This document shows, piece by piece, positions 1 to 11,800 of a DNA stretch of 64,000 nucleotides. Under the pieces are notes generated by a model. That model did not search any database. It was given only the letters and a program-made list of their open reading frames with translations, and was not told the DNA's origin. Source of the stretch: Castor canadensis (Eukaryota > Chordata > Mammalia > Rodentia > Castoridae). The stretch lies in assembly GCF_047511655.1 (NCBI RefSeq), contig NC_133386.1, forward strand, positions 131,691,866-131,755,865, written 5' to 3'. Numbering within the stretch: the stretch's first letter is position 1; every line of letters starts with the position of its first letter. The position numbers were made by a program, and so were the translations under genes.

Positions 1-411
1 ACCCATGGGCAGCACATGAGAAAATGAAAGTGTGTGCAAGGTGGGAGTTCAGAGACCCTACAGAGGATTCACCCACACCTTAGAGTCACAGAGCTCCTTG
101 GCCACAACCTCCCAGCCTTCCAAGGCCACATGTGGAGTAAGGGACAGAGTGGGGGCTAATTCCTCATTTCCTGGGAGGCCACTGGACTCACATGCAGATG
201 AGGGAGCTGCTGTGTGGCCTTAGGGAAGACATGTCACCTGTTTGAGTCCCTAAAGTTCAAAGGTGGGGAAGGCACTGGGATGACCAGGGCCCAGTTACCA
301 CGGATCAGGGGACACAGAAGTGAAGGAGTGGTTGCAGGCTCTGAATGGGGCTTACCTGCCCATGACTATTCTGGGTGGTTGCTTATGATTCTTGTTTCTC
401 TTTTTTCTCAG
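1..411. other. Probable last intron of the upstream cyclase gene
   Basis: No coding exon is visible here. The stretch ends in a pyrimidine-rich run and AG (410-411), a good 3' splice site for the exon that follows. I read it as the final intron of the GUCY2E-like gene; this depends wholly on the call for the next feature. Confidence 0.4.
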
Positions 412-720
412 CGATCCATGGCATGACCTTATAAACCAAGAAATCAGGGTGGCCTTTGCCAAAGCCCGGCAGGCCACAGCGGGGCCCGGGAGCTCAGGAG
501 AGGCTGAGGTCCAGCTTTGAGGAGAGGAGCAGAGAGGCGATGTCCACAGCAGCCCGAGAGTCTTGGGCTCCACTTCCTGCAAAGGACTCTAGCTGAGCTC
601 CCTGGTGGCTGGGTGCTCGTTCATAAGTTTCTAGGAGCAATATTAGCTGGCGTGTGCTTGTAGGAATCCTAGGGGCAATCTCACCTCTAGACATGAAAAC
701 AATAAAAAGCACTTCGTTCT
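412..720 (+). pseudogene. GUCY2E: Probable 3'-terminal exon of GUCY2E (guanylyl cyclase GC-D), frame apparently broken
   Basis: A splice acceptor at 410-411 opens an exon with a poly(A) signal AATAAA at 701-706. One frame (from 414) reads IHGMTL and then stops at 432-434. The next frame (413-520) reads NQEIRVAFAKARQ and ends at TGA 518-520. Retinal-type receptor cyclases end with a segment of the form HG-I-S-L-QEI, then a basic stretch, then KAR, and the two frames together resemble it: HG-M-T-L in one, QEI and AKAR in the other. From general knowledge, mouse Gucy2d (GC-D, an olfactory receptor cyclase) lies about 12 kb upstream of Lrrc32 in the same orientation, and the human copy is a pseudogene. 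The apparent frameshift suggests the gene is dead here too. Alternatively the second frame is a genuine diverged C-terminus of an intact gene. The rest of the gene lies outside the window. Confidence 0.45.
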
Positions 721-1419
721 GGACAGATCATTTTGTCACAGAGAGTTCATTATCATGGTGCTCATGATTCCTCACATGGGGGAATCCCTGTCCCCACTGC
801 ACAGCAGATAGGCCAAGGTGTTTGCCCCAAGTGACACAGCAGCTACCGGCAGAAGTAGGACGAGGCACTAAGCCAGGCCGATGAGGTCTCACGCTCAACA
901 GGGCCACATACTGGTGTCACATCGCTTCTTGGAGCCTCTGTGTTATCACGTCTAAGGGCATCGAGAAGATTCTAAATTCTCCTCCTGAATGCTCAGTGTC
1001 CGCCTCCTTCCCTCCCATCCTCCCTGAGCCAGCCCACACCTTCGGTGTCCGGGCTGAGCACTGGGCTGGGAGTCCAGCCTTGGGTTCTTAGAGTCTCAGG
1101 ATGGGGAAGGAGGCTGAGAACGTATTTTCTCAGGAAAATGAGACTGCTATCCTACAGAAGAAAACAAAACAAACAAAACAAAACCCACAACCAACTTATT
1201 AAACTAGCTTCCACATCAAAGAGTGCTCACCAAATCGCCTCGGGTGATTTCAGAGCCGTGGATTTCAGGCACACGTGGAATTCATTTCCCGGTTGAGGGG
1301 AGAGGGCTGGGGCCAGGAGAGTAGGCTAATCCCTGAACAAGTTCCTTTCTCAAAAGACCCCTTAGGAGGAGGGAGCTGACACTAAAACTTTGAACTAGGG
1401 TTGCTGCGGCCAGAGCCTG

Positions 1420-1425
<6 letters not shown>
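721..1425. other. Intergenic, old MIR-like debris
   Basis: No gene is visible. About 745-890 resembles a reversed MIR (a core like 'caagtgacacagcagc' at about 828). An A-rich simple stretch with AAACA units lies at about 1160-1190. The rest is unassigned unique sequence. Confidence 0.5.
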
Positions 1426-1471
<46 letters not shown>

Positions 1472-1486
1472 AAGAGAGAGAGCAGG
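1426..1486. repeat. (GA)n microsatellite
   Basis: A nearly pure GA run covers 1426-1470 and continues, interrupted, to about 1486. The arginine/glutamate and serine/leucine ORFs across it are artefacts of the dinucleotide. Confidence 0.95.
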
Positions 1487-1563
1487 AGAAGGTAAGGGAT
1501 ATGGGTGAGTTTGTGGACTTGCTTTGGGAGATGCCACTGCCTGGCCCTGCACAACTTTGGGTC

Positions 1564-1860
1564 TTTTTTTTTTTTCCTCCCTGGTACTGGGGTTTGAACT
1601 CAGGTGCTGTACCACTTGCACCATGCCCCCAGCCCTTTTTAAGTTATTTTTCAGATAAGGGCTTGCTTTCTGCCTGGGGCTGGCCTTGGACCACAAGCCT
1701 CCTACCTGTGCCACCCTTGTAACTGGGATCACAGTCACACATCCACCATGCCTGGCTTGTTAAGCTTGGGTCTTTCTTCCTGGGCTGGCCCCAAATGTTT
1801 TTCTCCTGTCTCTGCTTGCCAAATAGCTGAGATTACAGGTGTGAGCCACCATGCCCAGCC
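1564..1860 (-). repeat. Composite ID/B1-like SINE, reversed
   Basis: A T-run (1564-1575) is followed by an ID-like tRNA half in reverse ('tactggggtttgaactcag'), then two B1/7SL-like right halves, the last ending 'gattacaggtgtgagccacc'. A poly(A) tail seen as T at the left and a Pol III promoter half at the right give the minus orientation. It may be two copies side by side. Confidence 0.85.
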
Positions 1861-2205
1861 CTGGGCCTAATGTTTTTATGCCTCAGTTTCCTCAAGTGCC
1901 AAATGGGACCAGTCACTCCTCTTATGTTGCCCTGAGAATTAAGCAAGGACTGTGGAAATGCCATACCTGGCCCTGCCAACCTGCAGGCCTTTGGGTAGGA
2001 AGGACCTGGACCTATGGCCCATGCCCAAGACGTGTGTGGACTGTGTGGTATAGTCACAGTGGGGTGTGGATAGACGTGCATTCCTCCATGGGTTATCTGT
2101 GTGGCCCATCTTAGGCTTGTGGATTTTCTCTCAGTGCCTCAGTTTCTTCATCTGTGGTATGAACATTTAGTTTAGGGATCTAGTGAGGCCCCACCCCGTA
2201 CGTGA
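1861..2205. other. Intergenic, MIR-like piece
   Basis: 'gcctcagtttcctcaagtgcc' at about 1880 is MIR-like, as is 'cctcagtttcttcatctgtgg' at about 2137. No gene is visible. Confidence 0.45.
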
Positions 2206-2690
2206 CTATGTGCCGGCCATAGGTACCCGTGAGCACGTGTATGGGTAAATGGAAACACACGTGGTGGGCCGCTGTTTGATCAAATGGGACAGTGTGAAGT
2301 CACACTGAGGAATGTGGAACGGGCATGACTTAGGGTGCACGTGCATGTGTGACCTGACCTGTGCAACTATATGAACATTTATGTGGATAAAAGACCCCTT
2401 AGCAGACAGGTGACCATGAGTCCTGCCTGTGCCGGTGGACATGTGTGAACTCTGTATACACGTGTACTTTTCTGTGATCTGTGTGTGCTGCACCTGTCCT
2501 GTGGGTCTGTGTGTATGCATTTGTGTGTATGTGGGCCTCGGTATGTTTGCACACACACAGCTTTATCTATATATGTCTTGGGTCTGAGTGACTGTTGGGA
2601 GCGGTGCACATCTTGCATCTCTGTGTGCACACACTGTGTGTCCGTACATGTCCGCGCACACGTCTCATACATGTGCAATGTCTGGCAGGG
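2206..2690. repeat. Degenerate TG/CA-rich tract 1
   Basis: About 480 bases are dominated by alternating purine-pyrimidine runs built from tgtg, cacg and catgtg units with no fixed period. It gives long open frames on both strands (for example 2485-3072 +), rich in Cys/His/Val, which I regard as non-coding. Confidence 0.7.
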
Positions 2691-4518
2691 TATGCCTGGC
2701 TCCAGCTGTGGGGCTTTCCACTTGGGCCCTCCAGACAGCGGCACAGGGAGCAACCCTCACCCTCCACTACCCTCCGAGCTGCCCCAGTGCTGGCGAAGGC
2801 AGCTCTGTTCCCAGTGGCTACTATCTAGACTTGGAAGTCTGGAGGCTGGGAAACTCTGGCTCCAGGATGACACACTGTGTTTAACTAGGGTCCTTTTCCC
2901 TAACCTTCACCATCTGCTGGGGTCAGGGAGGCAGGCAGTGCCCACTGGAGCCTGTGACAAGCCCTGGCTAGGAGGCTTCGGCCTTGCTCATTTCCCCACT
3001 TACCTGAGTCATGCTGTGGACTGCGCATGCCTGCAGCTTCTCTCCTGCATGCCCACCTCTGAGGTCAGATGAGAAGATAGAGGCTGGGATCTGAGGTGGT
3101 GACAGTGAGATAGCAATTGTCCTCGAAAGGCTCCCCAGGAAGGTGATCTCAGGGACACAACGCTTTCTCCTCTGCAGAGTGGGGGTGAGGCCAGGAGACA
3201 CTCAGATGTGCCTGGTGGCTCTGGAGCAGAGCCAGCCTATCATCTGCATGGGCTTCTGTGCACATGTCCAAGTAGGGGCCCTGAGTCATGGCTTTCCTGA
3301 TGTGTCAGTGCCACCTGGTGCCCTTGAGGCTTTCCTTCTTACCCTCTAGCCTGGGGTCATCATTGTCCCTTGGTGTGTGTGCCCAGTAGTGGGATATCCT
3401 GGCATTTCTAGGGGATGGGATCTCATATGGCAGATGGTGTCATGGGTTTCCAGAGGTACTGGCAGGACCTCTGGAATTGCTTGGTTCCTGGTTCTTCAGG
3501 TGTGTATAATTTGGAGGGGATTCCTCGGCAAAGCCTAAAGACTTTAGCCTGGCACTCAGTGTCTGAACAGCAAAGGTTGGTGGAGGAACCTACCATGGTG
3601 GTATGAGGAGGTGAAGTGACATCGAGCAGGAGGACAGGGCCACACATACTGGACACCCATAGGCCATTCTCAAAGCCCTGAGAACTGGAGCTGGCAGCCC
3701 ACTGGAGAGGAGCCAAGGTTTTGAGAGAAGACTCCTTGGCCATGCATGTTACTAGGCTCTCCTGGGGCTGGGACGCCAAGCCCATGCTCCTTTCTTAGGC
3801 TGGCACACTGCTAGTTGTCCTGAACGTCCTTGTACAAGTCCTTCCTGCTCAAGGCTCCAGTCTCCCCACCAGGCCGAAAACAGACAGACAGAGTGGCAGC
3901 ATGGTCCCTCTCGGAAGGGTTTCCACAAGTCCGAGACCACAGAGGTCCACTAGGGGGCAGGCCAGTTGTTCTAGAGAGAACCAAGAGCCAGCCAGCTCCT
4001 AGGGGGCTGCTCGCTCCCCAGCAGGGGCTTCCTGGGCTTGTCTGTCCTGCCTGGGGAGGAAGAAGGGCTACACGGTGATGGGGGGTTTATGCCCCAGAGG
4101 TGCTTTGCTTGGGGAATCTTCCTGATGATTGAAGGACTGGGCTGGCAGCAGTGAGAATTAGCAGGTCTCAGTGTCCTGTCAGTATCCAATGGCCTGGCCC
4201 ACGTGTGTCAAAGGGTGTGTGTAGTCTCCAAATCTTTACACTTTCTGCTAAATACCAAGTAAGTGACGCTCACTCTTATTATGTGCTTTCCTGGACACCA
4301 GCTCACATGGCCTCCCATACCTTGTCCTGCAAGACAGGTGTGGTTTCCCCATCAGCAGTAGGGCTCTGCCTTGATGACCTTCCTCTGGGTCCCAGCATTC
4401 CTGTGGCACCTCCCCAGATCTCCCCAACTATGCTCAGTTTGGCCAGAATGGAGGTAGGACCCCATCCCCACAGTCATTCAATCACCCAGTCCCAGCAAGT
4501 CCACCATGGAGGTCTTGC
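2691..4518. other. Intergenic, no gene recognised
   Basis: The sequence is moderately GC-rich and unique-looking. Several open frames of 60-200 codons exist, but none has a recognisable domain or splice signals with consistent coding bias. A vague MIR-like core occurs at about 2980-3010. Confidence 0.5.
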
Positions 4519-4621
4519 CTTTATTTACTTATATTTATTTATTTATGCAGTTCTGGGTATCAAACCCAGGGCCCTGCATATGCTAAGCAAGCACTCTACC
4601 ACTGAGCTACATCCCAGCCCT
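4519..4621 (-). repeat. ID-family SINE, reversed
   Basis: An A-tail appears as TTTA repeats at 4519-4545, then the reverse of the tRNA-Ala-like body: 'gtatcaaacccagggccctg' and 'gcactctaccactgagctac'. The opposite strand carries a box B-like GGGTTTGATAC and a box A-like TAGCTCAGTGG. Confidence 0.88.
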
Positions 4622-7109
4622 GGACTCTGCCTTGTCCAAGTCTCAGCAGCTCAGTCCTCCCAAGAGCCCTGGCTGTCTTACTGCTTTCCTGCCTCCCAGC
4701 ACCTGCAGCAGACAGACCTTGCCGTGTCACTTTCCCATTACCATGTGCCCCACTGCTGACAGCCAAGACCCTCCACCAAGGAGCTCCTGCCAACACCTCC
4801 CCCTTCAGGGTTCCTCCCTCCCCCTCCCTGCCCTACCACTTCTCCCCTGCCTGCCAGCCCTTTCCCATCCCAGTGCTTTGGCCCATCCTGTCCTCTCACA
4901 CTGCTCAGACACCCATTTCCAACTGAGAGGGTTTTATTATAAAAATTATTCCTACTAATAGTTGCAATAACCCCTGGAGAGTCTAACCTTCCCTTGTCAC
5001 CACTGTGTCAGGTGTAAAGTGCTTCCAGCTTGAAGACCTTTCCCACAGTTGTCATTATGCACGTGGCCTGGAGGAAGTGGTGGTGGGGGGGGGGTGTTCT
5101 GTTCTCCCATGTGTCCACCTCTATATCAGCCCTAAAACCAGATCCAGTGAGAGACGGGGAGCTGCTGAAGATTGCCTGGAGCCTGAGAAGAAAGCTCCGA
5201 ACTCTGCAAACGTCTTCAAACCTCTCAGTGCTCTTGCCAAAGCCCCTCGGCAGCCAGTCCTCCTTTCTCAGCCTTGTCCCACTGCCCTCTTGTCCACAAG
5301 CCCTCCTCTTGTCCCCTCAGCATCCTGCTTCAGCCTCCTACTTCCTTGGAGTTTCCCTGAAGAGCCACTGCAGGTTGATCAGAGACCCAGGAACCCTTAG
5401 AGGGCTGCCACGCCTCCAAGGAAATTAGGTGCACTGTCTTCAAGGTTCCCTGTGGGCAGCCACTGGAGGGTCTTCATTTCACTAAAAACGGGGCTATAAT
5501 TTAGATGAGATAGCTGTCACTTTATATGCACTACAGTCACACTAGGTAAGTAATTGTCTTTTTTTTTTTTTTTCAGATGAAACTATAAGACTCCATCCGA
5601 TGTCACACAGCAGGCTAGTGACAGAACTGGACCTAAACTCCAAAGCCACCACAACCTGTATCTTTCTGGCAGCCTCATATGCCACAGACACATATACTGT
5701 GCAACGAGGTGACACAGACACAGTCACTGACTGCTGGGTGGGGCCCAGCAAAGGAAATGGGTGAGTTCTGGGGTGAGGTCCACAGGAATAAGCAGGCAAG
5801 GCCAGGATCCCAAGCGAGGCCAAGGTCAACATCCAGGTGTCTGGATGGAAAATGGAAGAGCTGAGGGGGCAGATGCCAGAATGTATTGTGGACAGAGGTC
5901 AAGGTCAGAGCAGACAGTGTAAGTGGGGCTCTGGGAGATTGAAGAGTCAGGAAGTCATGACTTCTGGCCACCCAGGACCCTTCAGGGGCTGCTTTAGACT
6001 CCTGCTTGATGGGGTGGTATGTGCCAGCTTTAGAGAGAGCTCTCTCATGGTGCTCCAGTCACTGCTTTCTGGCTACTGGACTCGCGGACACAGACACGAG
6101 GTGCCCCTTCAGATAGGGAATATAGCTTCTGTGTAGTTGGCATGGAGCCTCACTAGACAATTCCTCCAGTCCTCCCCTCTGGAGCTCTGGGTGAGGTGAG
6201 AGGGAGAGAGGTAAGAAGGAAAAGGGGAGGAAGCAGAGAGAGATGAGAGTGCATTTGGCAGGCTGGGGGTTCATGGCAGGGAGTGGGGCAGGTGGAGGAC
6301 ATGCGTGTGGGTGTGTGATATGGAAGTTGGTCCCTGTGAGTCGTGAAAGAGACAGGAAAATGGGAAGTGAAATGTGTGCTGGGGCCCAGGGCCATCAAAG
6401 GCTTTCCAGCAGGGGAATGAGCTGGTTGGCCTGTGATTTGGAGAGACTCCATCTGGCTGCCACATGGAGGATGAATGGGTGGATGCAGAACAGAAAGGGG
6501 ACCCTGGGCCAGGAAGCTGTCCTGGGGAGAGGGCAAGGACAGCATTAAGACAGCTGGCATGAGCTGTGAAAGGAAGAGAATGATTCCAGGTGGGCAGCTG
6601 GAAAGGACGCAGCCCCATGGCCATGGCCAAGGGAGCTGGGGATAGGGAGTGTCCTTTCACAGTGGCGCTGGCTGTGGAGATACAGGAGTGAGCTTGCTGG
6701 AATGAGGCAGCTGGGGACAAGTGGAGGCAGCTATGAGGACAGCGAGGGAAGTGGAAGAGTAGGCTTTCAGAAATGGCTAGGATGGGACCTGGAAGCCTGG
6801 AGGAGTCTGTGAGCCAGGGCCCTGTCCCTGCAGTGGGGAGGACCTGCAGGAGGAGGGGCTGCCCAGATCTCCAGGACCAGCTCAGGAGATGGGATCCAGA
6901 GCCCCAGCACAGCCTCCCAGCATCCCGCCTGGGTTAATCGTGATCCCCAGAGGCCACACCAGCCTGTCTGACTTATTTAGGCCAAACGGTGTCCTTTCCC
7001 TTCCTTCCTTTTTACACTCCAGGAAATTAGCCCAAGTGAAAACTACTTGACTCATGTGTGGTCTGCTTCTGAGAAAGTCAAGGTCATGGGCGATGGAGAC
7101 TCAGCCCAG
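4622..7109. other. Intergenic, old repeats, no gene
   Basis: A G10 run lies at about 5085-5095. A T15 run at about 5559-5573 is followed by a reversed MIR piece (about 5574-5650, 'gatgtcacacagcaggctagtgacagaact'-like core). About 6340-6560 resembles an old mammalian repeat of unresolved class ('catcaaaggctttccagcag...tccatctggctg'). No exon is recognised. Confidence 0.45.
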
Positions 7110-7570
7110 TTCCCATGAGCACGAGCACACGTGGGCCCATGTGTCTGCATGTGCGCAAGTCCATGCACACAGATGAGGGGCTTTTCTGCATGTCTCTGGT
7201 GTATGCGTACTGGGTTTGGGAAGTCTGGGCATTTTAAATCCTCTCTGTGCAAATGGTGTGTGTATGCTGTGCGCACATTTGTGATGTGTTCTGCATGTGT
7301 TGTGTATATTTGTGAGTTGGACTTGCACAGGGTATGTGTATCTGTGGATGGTGACTATGTGGCTTTTGAGGATTTCTCTATAGGGTATGAAATGTTTGTG
7401 ATAGTGTGTGCCTGTGTGACCTTTTCTGTAAGATGATGCACCCTTGTTGATTCCGTGAGTGTGGCCCTGGTGTCCTGTGCTGTCTGAGGGAACATGTGGA
7501 GGGCGTGTGTGGATGTGTGGGCGTGATTTGCAGGTGCACTGTGTCGGTGAGGAGAGTGCGTGGCTCCCAT
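7110..7570. repeat. Degenerate TG/CA-rich tract 2
   Basis: It has the same composition style as the tract at 2206-2690: tgtgtg, catgtg and gcacac units with no fixed period over about 460 bases. Open frames here are His/Thr- or Cys/Val-rich artefacts. Confidence 0.7.
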
Positions 7571-8029
7571 CAGCAGGTTGGAGGACTGTCATGGGGGTGG
7601 GGTGATCATCAATGCAACAGAGGGGCTGCTCCCTTTGCCCCTCTGGCTGCCTGACCTTGAGCTAGTTACTGTCCATTTGGAGCCTCAGCTTCTCCTCAAA
7701 GAACATTACCTGCAATGCTCTCGGAAGACCTCGTGGTCATGAGCAGGAAGACAGTGTGAGAAGGACAAGAAGGGGTGATGGTGGCCTGCGCCTAAGAAGC
7801 CCCCCAGCTCAAGGGAAGCTGGATGTGCCTGGCTCCTTTATGTTGCTCACTCACACCACCCAGAGGAACCTTCACAAACCACTTCACTACCACTCTGAAC
7901 TAAGCCAGTGCAAAGTAGGTAGCTGTCGCCAATGAAGTGAAACAATTATTGGGTCAGGAGTCCTTACAAGCTGTGCCATGTACTAGTTAATGCCACAAAC
8001 AACCTCACTCCTGGAATGGCCCTGGTTGT

Positions 8030-8110
8030 GTGCTGCTGTCCCCATTTTACAGAAATGGAATGGGTCAGAGAGGTGAGGCCACCACCCAAAGTCACACGGC
8101 AGTGAGCTGC
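8030..8110 (-). repeat. MIR fragment, reversed
   Basis: 'ccccattttacagaaatgg' followed by 'agaggtgaggcc' and 'aagtcacacggc' is the reversed MIR core order. Confidence 0.6.
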
Positions 8111-8289
8111 CCAGTGAGGTGGGGAACCCAGGGGGGGTCTCTTTCTGAAACCTGGGCTGTTGTCTTCCTCTGCGCTGCTCTCCTCAGGTGAGAAGGGGAC
8201 TGCAGCCCAGGACACAGAATTTGTAGATTATCTGCTGTTTTGGTTAATTAATACTCTATGGAGTAACAATACAATGGAGTGGTGAGCTC

Positions 8290-8465
8290 GTAGGGGCTAC
8301 AGCCCCACTGCCTGGACCCGTCTGTACTGGCTGTGCAAGCTTCAGCTAATTCTTTCACCTCTCTGGGTTTCCTTGTGCGCCATCTGCAGATGAAGATAAT
8401 AATAATAATAGTAATAAAATCTACTTACTGGGTGTAGTCAAGGGTTGACTGGGTTGTAATAGGGA
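8290..8465 (+). repeat. MIR fragment with an internal (ATA)n run
   Basis: 'tctttcacctctctgggttt' then 'catctgcagatgaagataat' follows the MIR order. A short AAT/ATA microsatellite fills 8394-8417, and the tail reads 'aaatctacttactgggtgtag'. Confidence 0.6.
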
Positions 8466-8805
8466 AGCCGTCTGTCCCTTTACCACTTTGAAGTCACTAC
8501 CAGTGGGAAAGATGAATAGCCCTGACACCAGAAACTTTATGTTTCCTGCTCTCGCTCCCGGGGGGGAGGGGCTATTCTTACAGCCATTTCACTGCACGAC
8601 TGTGAGAGCCCTGGGCTTGCACCCGGCCTCACCAATGAGTCCCATCAAGGACCAGAGCCTCTCAAAGGCTGGTTGGTGGCCTGGCAGCCCCAGACCCATG
8701 GAGTGGCCAGAAGTGCAGACTGTGGTCTATCACAATCAGCAATCTATCTTAAGCAGACTTTGGGGGCTCTGATACTAAGTTTGAGAACAACTGGGCTCCA
8801 CCCCC

Positions 8806-8868
8806 AAAGAGGATGCTGGGAGTCCCAAAGAGGATGCTGGGAGTCCCAAAGAGGATGCTGGGAGTCCC
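8806..8868. repeat. Three perfect 21-bp tandem repeats
   Basis: Units at 8806-8826, 8827-8847 and 8848-8868 are identical and begin AAAGAGGATGCT. The period is a multiple of three, so the frames across it stay open and give a repeated heptapeptide. Nothing else suggests coding. Confidence 0.97.
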
Positions 8869-11800
8869 ACACGTGAAGCAGACATGCACCCAAGAAAGCA
8901 GGGTGCATGAGAGGATCAGCCCCTCGGCTCACGGTGTGACCTTAGGAGGCATCCTCACCCTCTCTGGACCCAGAGTGTACCCTCCTTGTTGGAGTGGAAG
9001 TAAAGGAGGCAGGCAGCATCTCCTCAATTGTGGAAGGTCACTAGACTTATGGGGATCACACATTCTAGAAGCTCTGCCAGGCCATGGGGCTCCCACCACC
9101 CTGAGGAAGACAGGGGGCTGCAGTCAATACCCTGGGAGGTCAGCCCAGGACCACAGACTGAAGGCCTGCGCTGGGTGCACTGAGTTTATGGGGCCAGGGT
9201 CTCCCTGATGCAGCTCCCCCACACCAGGCATCCCAGGACCCTGGCATGGTCTCCATCACCGGGGCTCCCTTTGCTCCTGTCAGCCACAGAACACTGGCTT
9301 TCCCGTTAAGAAGACGACCTCACTAACCAGATGGACCCAATCCTATGCCATTCAGCTTTCCCCAGCGCGATCATCTCCTCAACACCCCTGAAGATGGCAG
9401 AATGTCAGGCTTCATTTATAGACAAGGAAACGGAGGCTTTGGGAATAACTGTGCTGGGGAGCCAGCAGCGCTGTCCTCATGTGGTTTCTTGTCCTCCCAT
9501 TACTGATGGCTCTAGGGCTGACATGCTGGCTGCTACCTGGCCCTGGGCTCTGAAGCTCTCAAAGGAGATCTCATAGACCAAAAGCAAAGGCCATAAGAAA
9601 CCAGCACCATCAAGAAATGGGCCCATCGGGTTTTATCTTCAAGTGGTTAAAACGGGAAGCAATGCATGGCTAGGAGGGAGCCCTGGGTTCCCAGCAGTCT
9701 CAGGGCTGTAGACGCTGTGGCTTCACGGTCCACAGCCCAGCCCAGACTCAGGCTGCACACGCGCTTCTGCCCAGCCTGCTTCACCCAGCCTCAGATTTTC
9801 TCGCTTAACCTCTCTCTGCTCCCCAGGGGCCTCTGGGAACCTCAGAACCCTTAATCACAGTACTCACTACTGGAACATGAAGCCAGGAGCCTCCTATGTG
9901 GTCATGGAGGAGGACCAAGGCCTCATCAGTGCCTCCTGCCTGGATGACCTGAGGGCCCAGGGAGGAGACAAGTCATGTCCCACCAAGAACAGAAAACTGG
10001 CACTGCGAGGACCCTGGAGGCTGAGGACCTGGATAGTGCCAGCTTGGCCTTGCCCTGCCCACTATGTGGGTGAGCCAGGCACCCCTGGACCTCAGTCCCT
10101 TCTCTGCCCTATGGAGTGGCTGTGGGGAGGCCATATGGCAGAAAAGCACCTGGCACCAGGTCTGATTCTGCAAGCCCCTGTCATTCCTGCTGAGCAGATC
10201 GGCTACTCCTTAGAGCAAGAGACACCTTGTTCCCCACTTGTGTTTGTGTCTCTGTCCCCCTTCTCCCCCCACCCCACCCAGTGCTGGTTCTGGCTCCCAG
10301 CTCCCTACAGCTGACACCAGCCACATTTGTTGTCTTCTCTCACTGTCCCTTTAGAAGGTGGTTCCCAGCTGGTAGGGTCTGAGCCTCGTTGCACTCAGGG
10401 GCAAGGGAGGGTAGACAGGGGAAGAACTGGGGAACCCAGGGTTCTGCTTCAGAAAGCAGGGCCCCAATATGGGGTGATGGGGGAACTTTCTGACTCCCAG
10501 GCACCACACGTGTGCTGGGCAGGGACGAGGAGTGAGGATAGCCACATCTGTGCACTGAGATCTGGCCTGGGAAGTGGGAGACCAGGGTTTCATTGCTGGC
10601 TCCAAAGCTGTGTGACTTGGACCAGTTACTTGTGCCAGTAATTGAGAATAGAAACATCTTACTGGAAGGCTGGCTATACCTATCTTGACTCTGATTTGCC
10701 ATGAGAGGAAGTACTGGCCCACAATGGGTGTTCAGTGTCCAGGGTACCATGACCCTTCCCACTCTGGTTCTATAGTGAAACAAGGATGACAAGGCTCAGA
10801 GAGGTTTAGCAACTTGTCCAAGGTCACACAGGATATACACGTCATTGCCTTTCTGGGCCACTAGCTCCTACATAGAACCCTGAGGTTTCAACCTGCCTGA
10901 ATGAAACCTCCCCAGAGAGCCTTGAGTCTGACTTGGTGCCTGAGAAGCACCACGTGCGTCCTGAGGACCCAGGAAAAAGATCTGTGTCCTGTCTTCATCA
11001 ACAGACATATAAGGGAAGGAAAGCATTTCCACAAAAAATATCACACTGAAGTCTGAGTTGCCATCTGTCTGTGGGCTGTCCTAAGATCTCCCTGCCTCTG
11101 GAGCTAAGTGGCACTGGATGGAAGAGTGGCTTCACTGTCCTTAGCAGAACACCACCTTCCATTTGGCTGCCAGGCAACTCCAACCCTGCTCTGGTCCCAC
11201 CACCCCTCCTCCTACAGACTCAGCCTCAGCCTGCTGGATTCAGCCTTTGATGCCTCTGGATCTGTCACCCTTGCGTTCCCCATGGCCTGCTGCTTGCTCT
11301 GAGAACTCCACAAGAATAGGCTCCCAGGGGCCCACCGGGGAAGGGAGTCATGTTTACTGAGACCTCCCCACCCCCCACAGGCACGCTGTTACCTGTGTTC
11401 TCCCAGCAAGACAGGGCACGGGTGCTATCGTTAGTCTCACTCTGCATATCAACAAGCTGAGGTCAGAAAGATCAAGCAACCTGCTCAAAGTCACACAGCG
11501 TGACTGCTGAAGAAGAAAGAGATGAAGGAGGGGGCTGAGGAGTTCCCCGCTGTTAGCCCCTGGTCCCAAGAGGCATCTGTAGCGGGCGGGTATGCTTGGT
11601 TGCTCGTATATCTCCAGCTCTTGGGCAGCCCTATCCGGGCACTGACTAAGGTGGAACCCCCATGAGCCAACTAACCACAACCGCAGCCTCTGGGCGCTGG
11701 GGTTGTATGGGAGGCAGGCTACTCACCCTCAGCTGGTCATAGCCCCTGCTCCCCTTCTGTGGCCCTAGCCCAAGTTCCAGGATAGCCCAGCAGTTTCTGC

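Noticed and set aside
2485-3072. 195-codon plus-strand open frame
   Set aside because: Its first half runs through the TG/CA-rich tract and the rest has no recognisable domain.
8806-8868. Possible CRISPR-like array
   Set aside because: The units are head-to-tail with no spacers, and this is mammalian DNA; it is a minisatellite.
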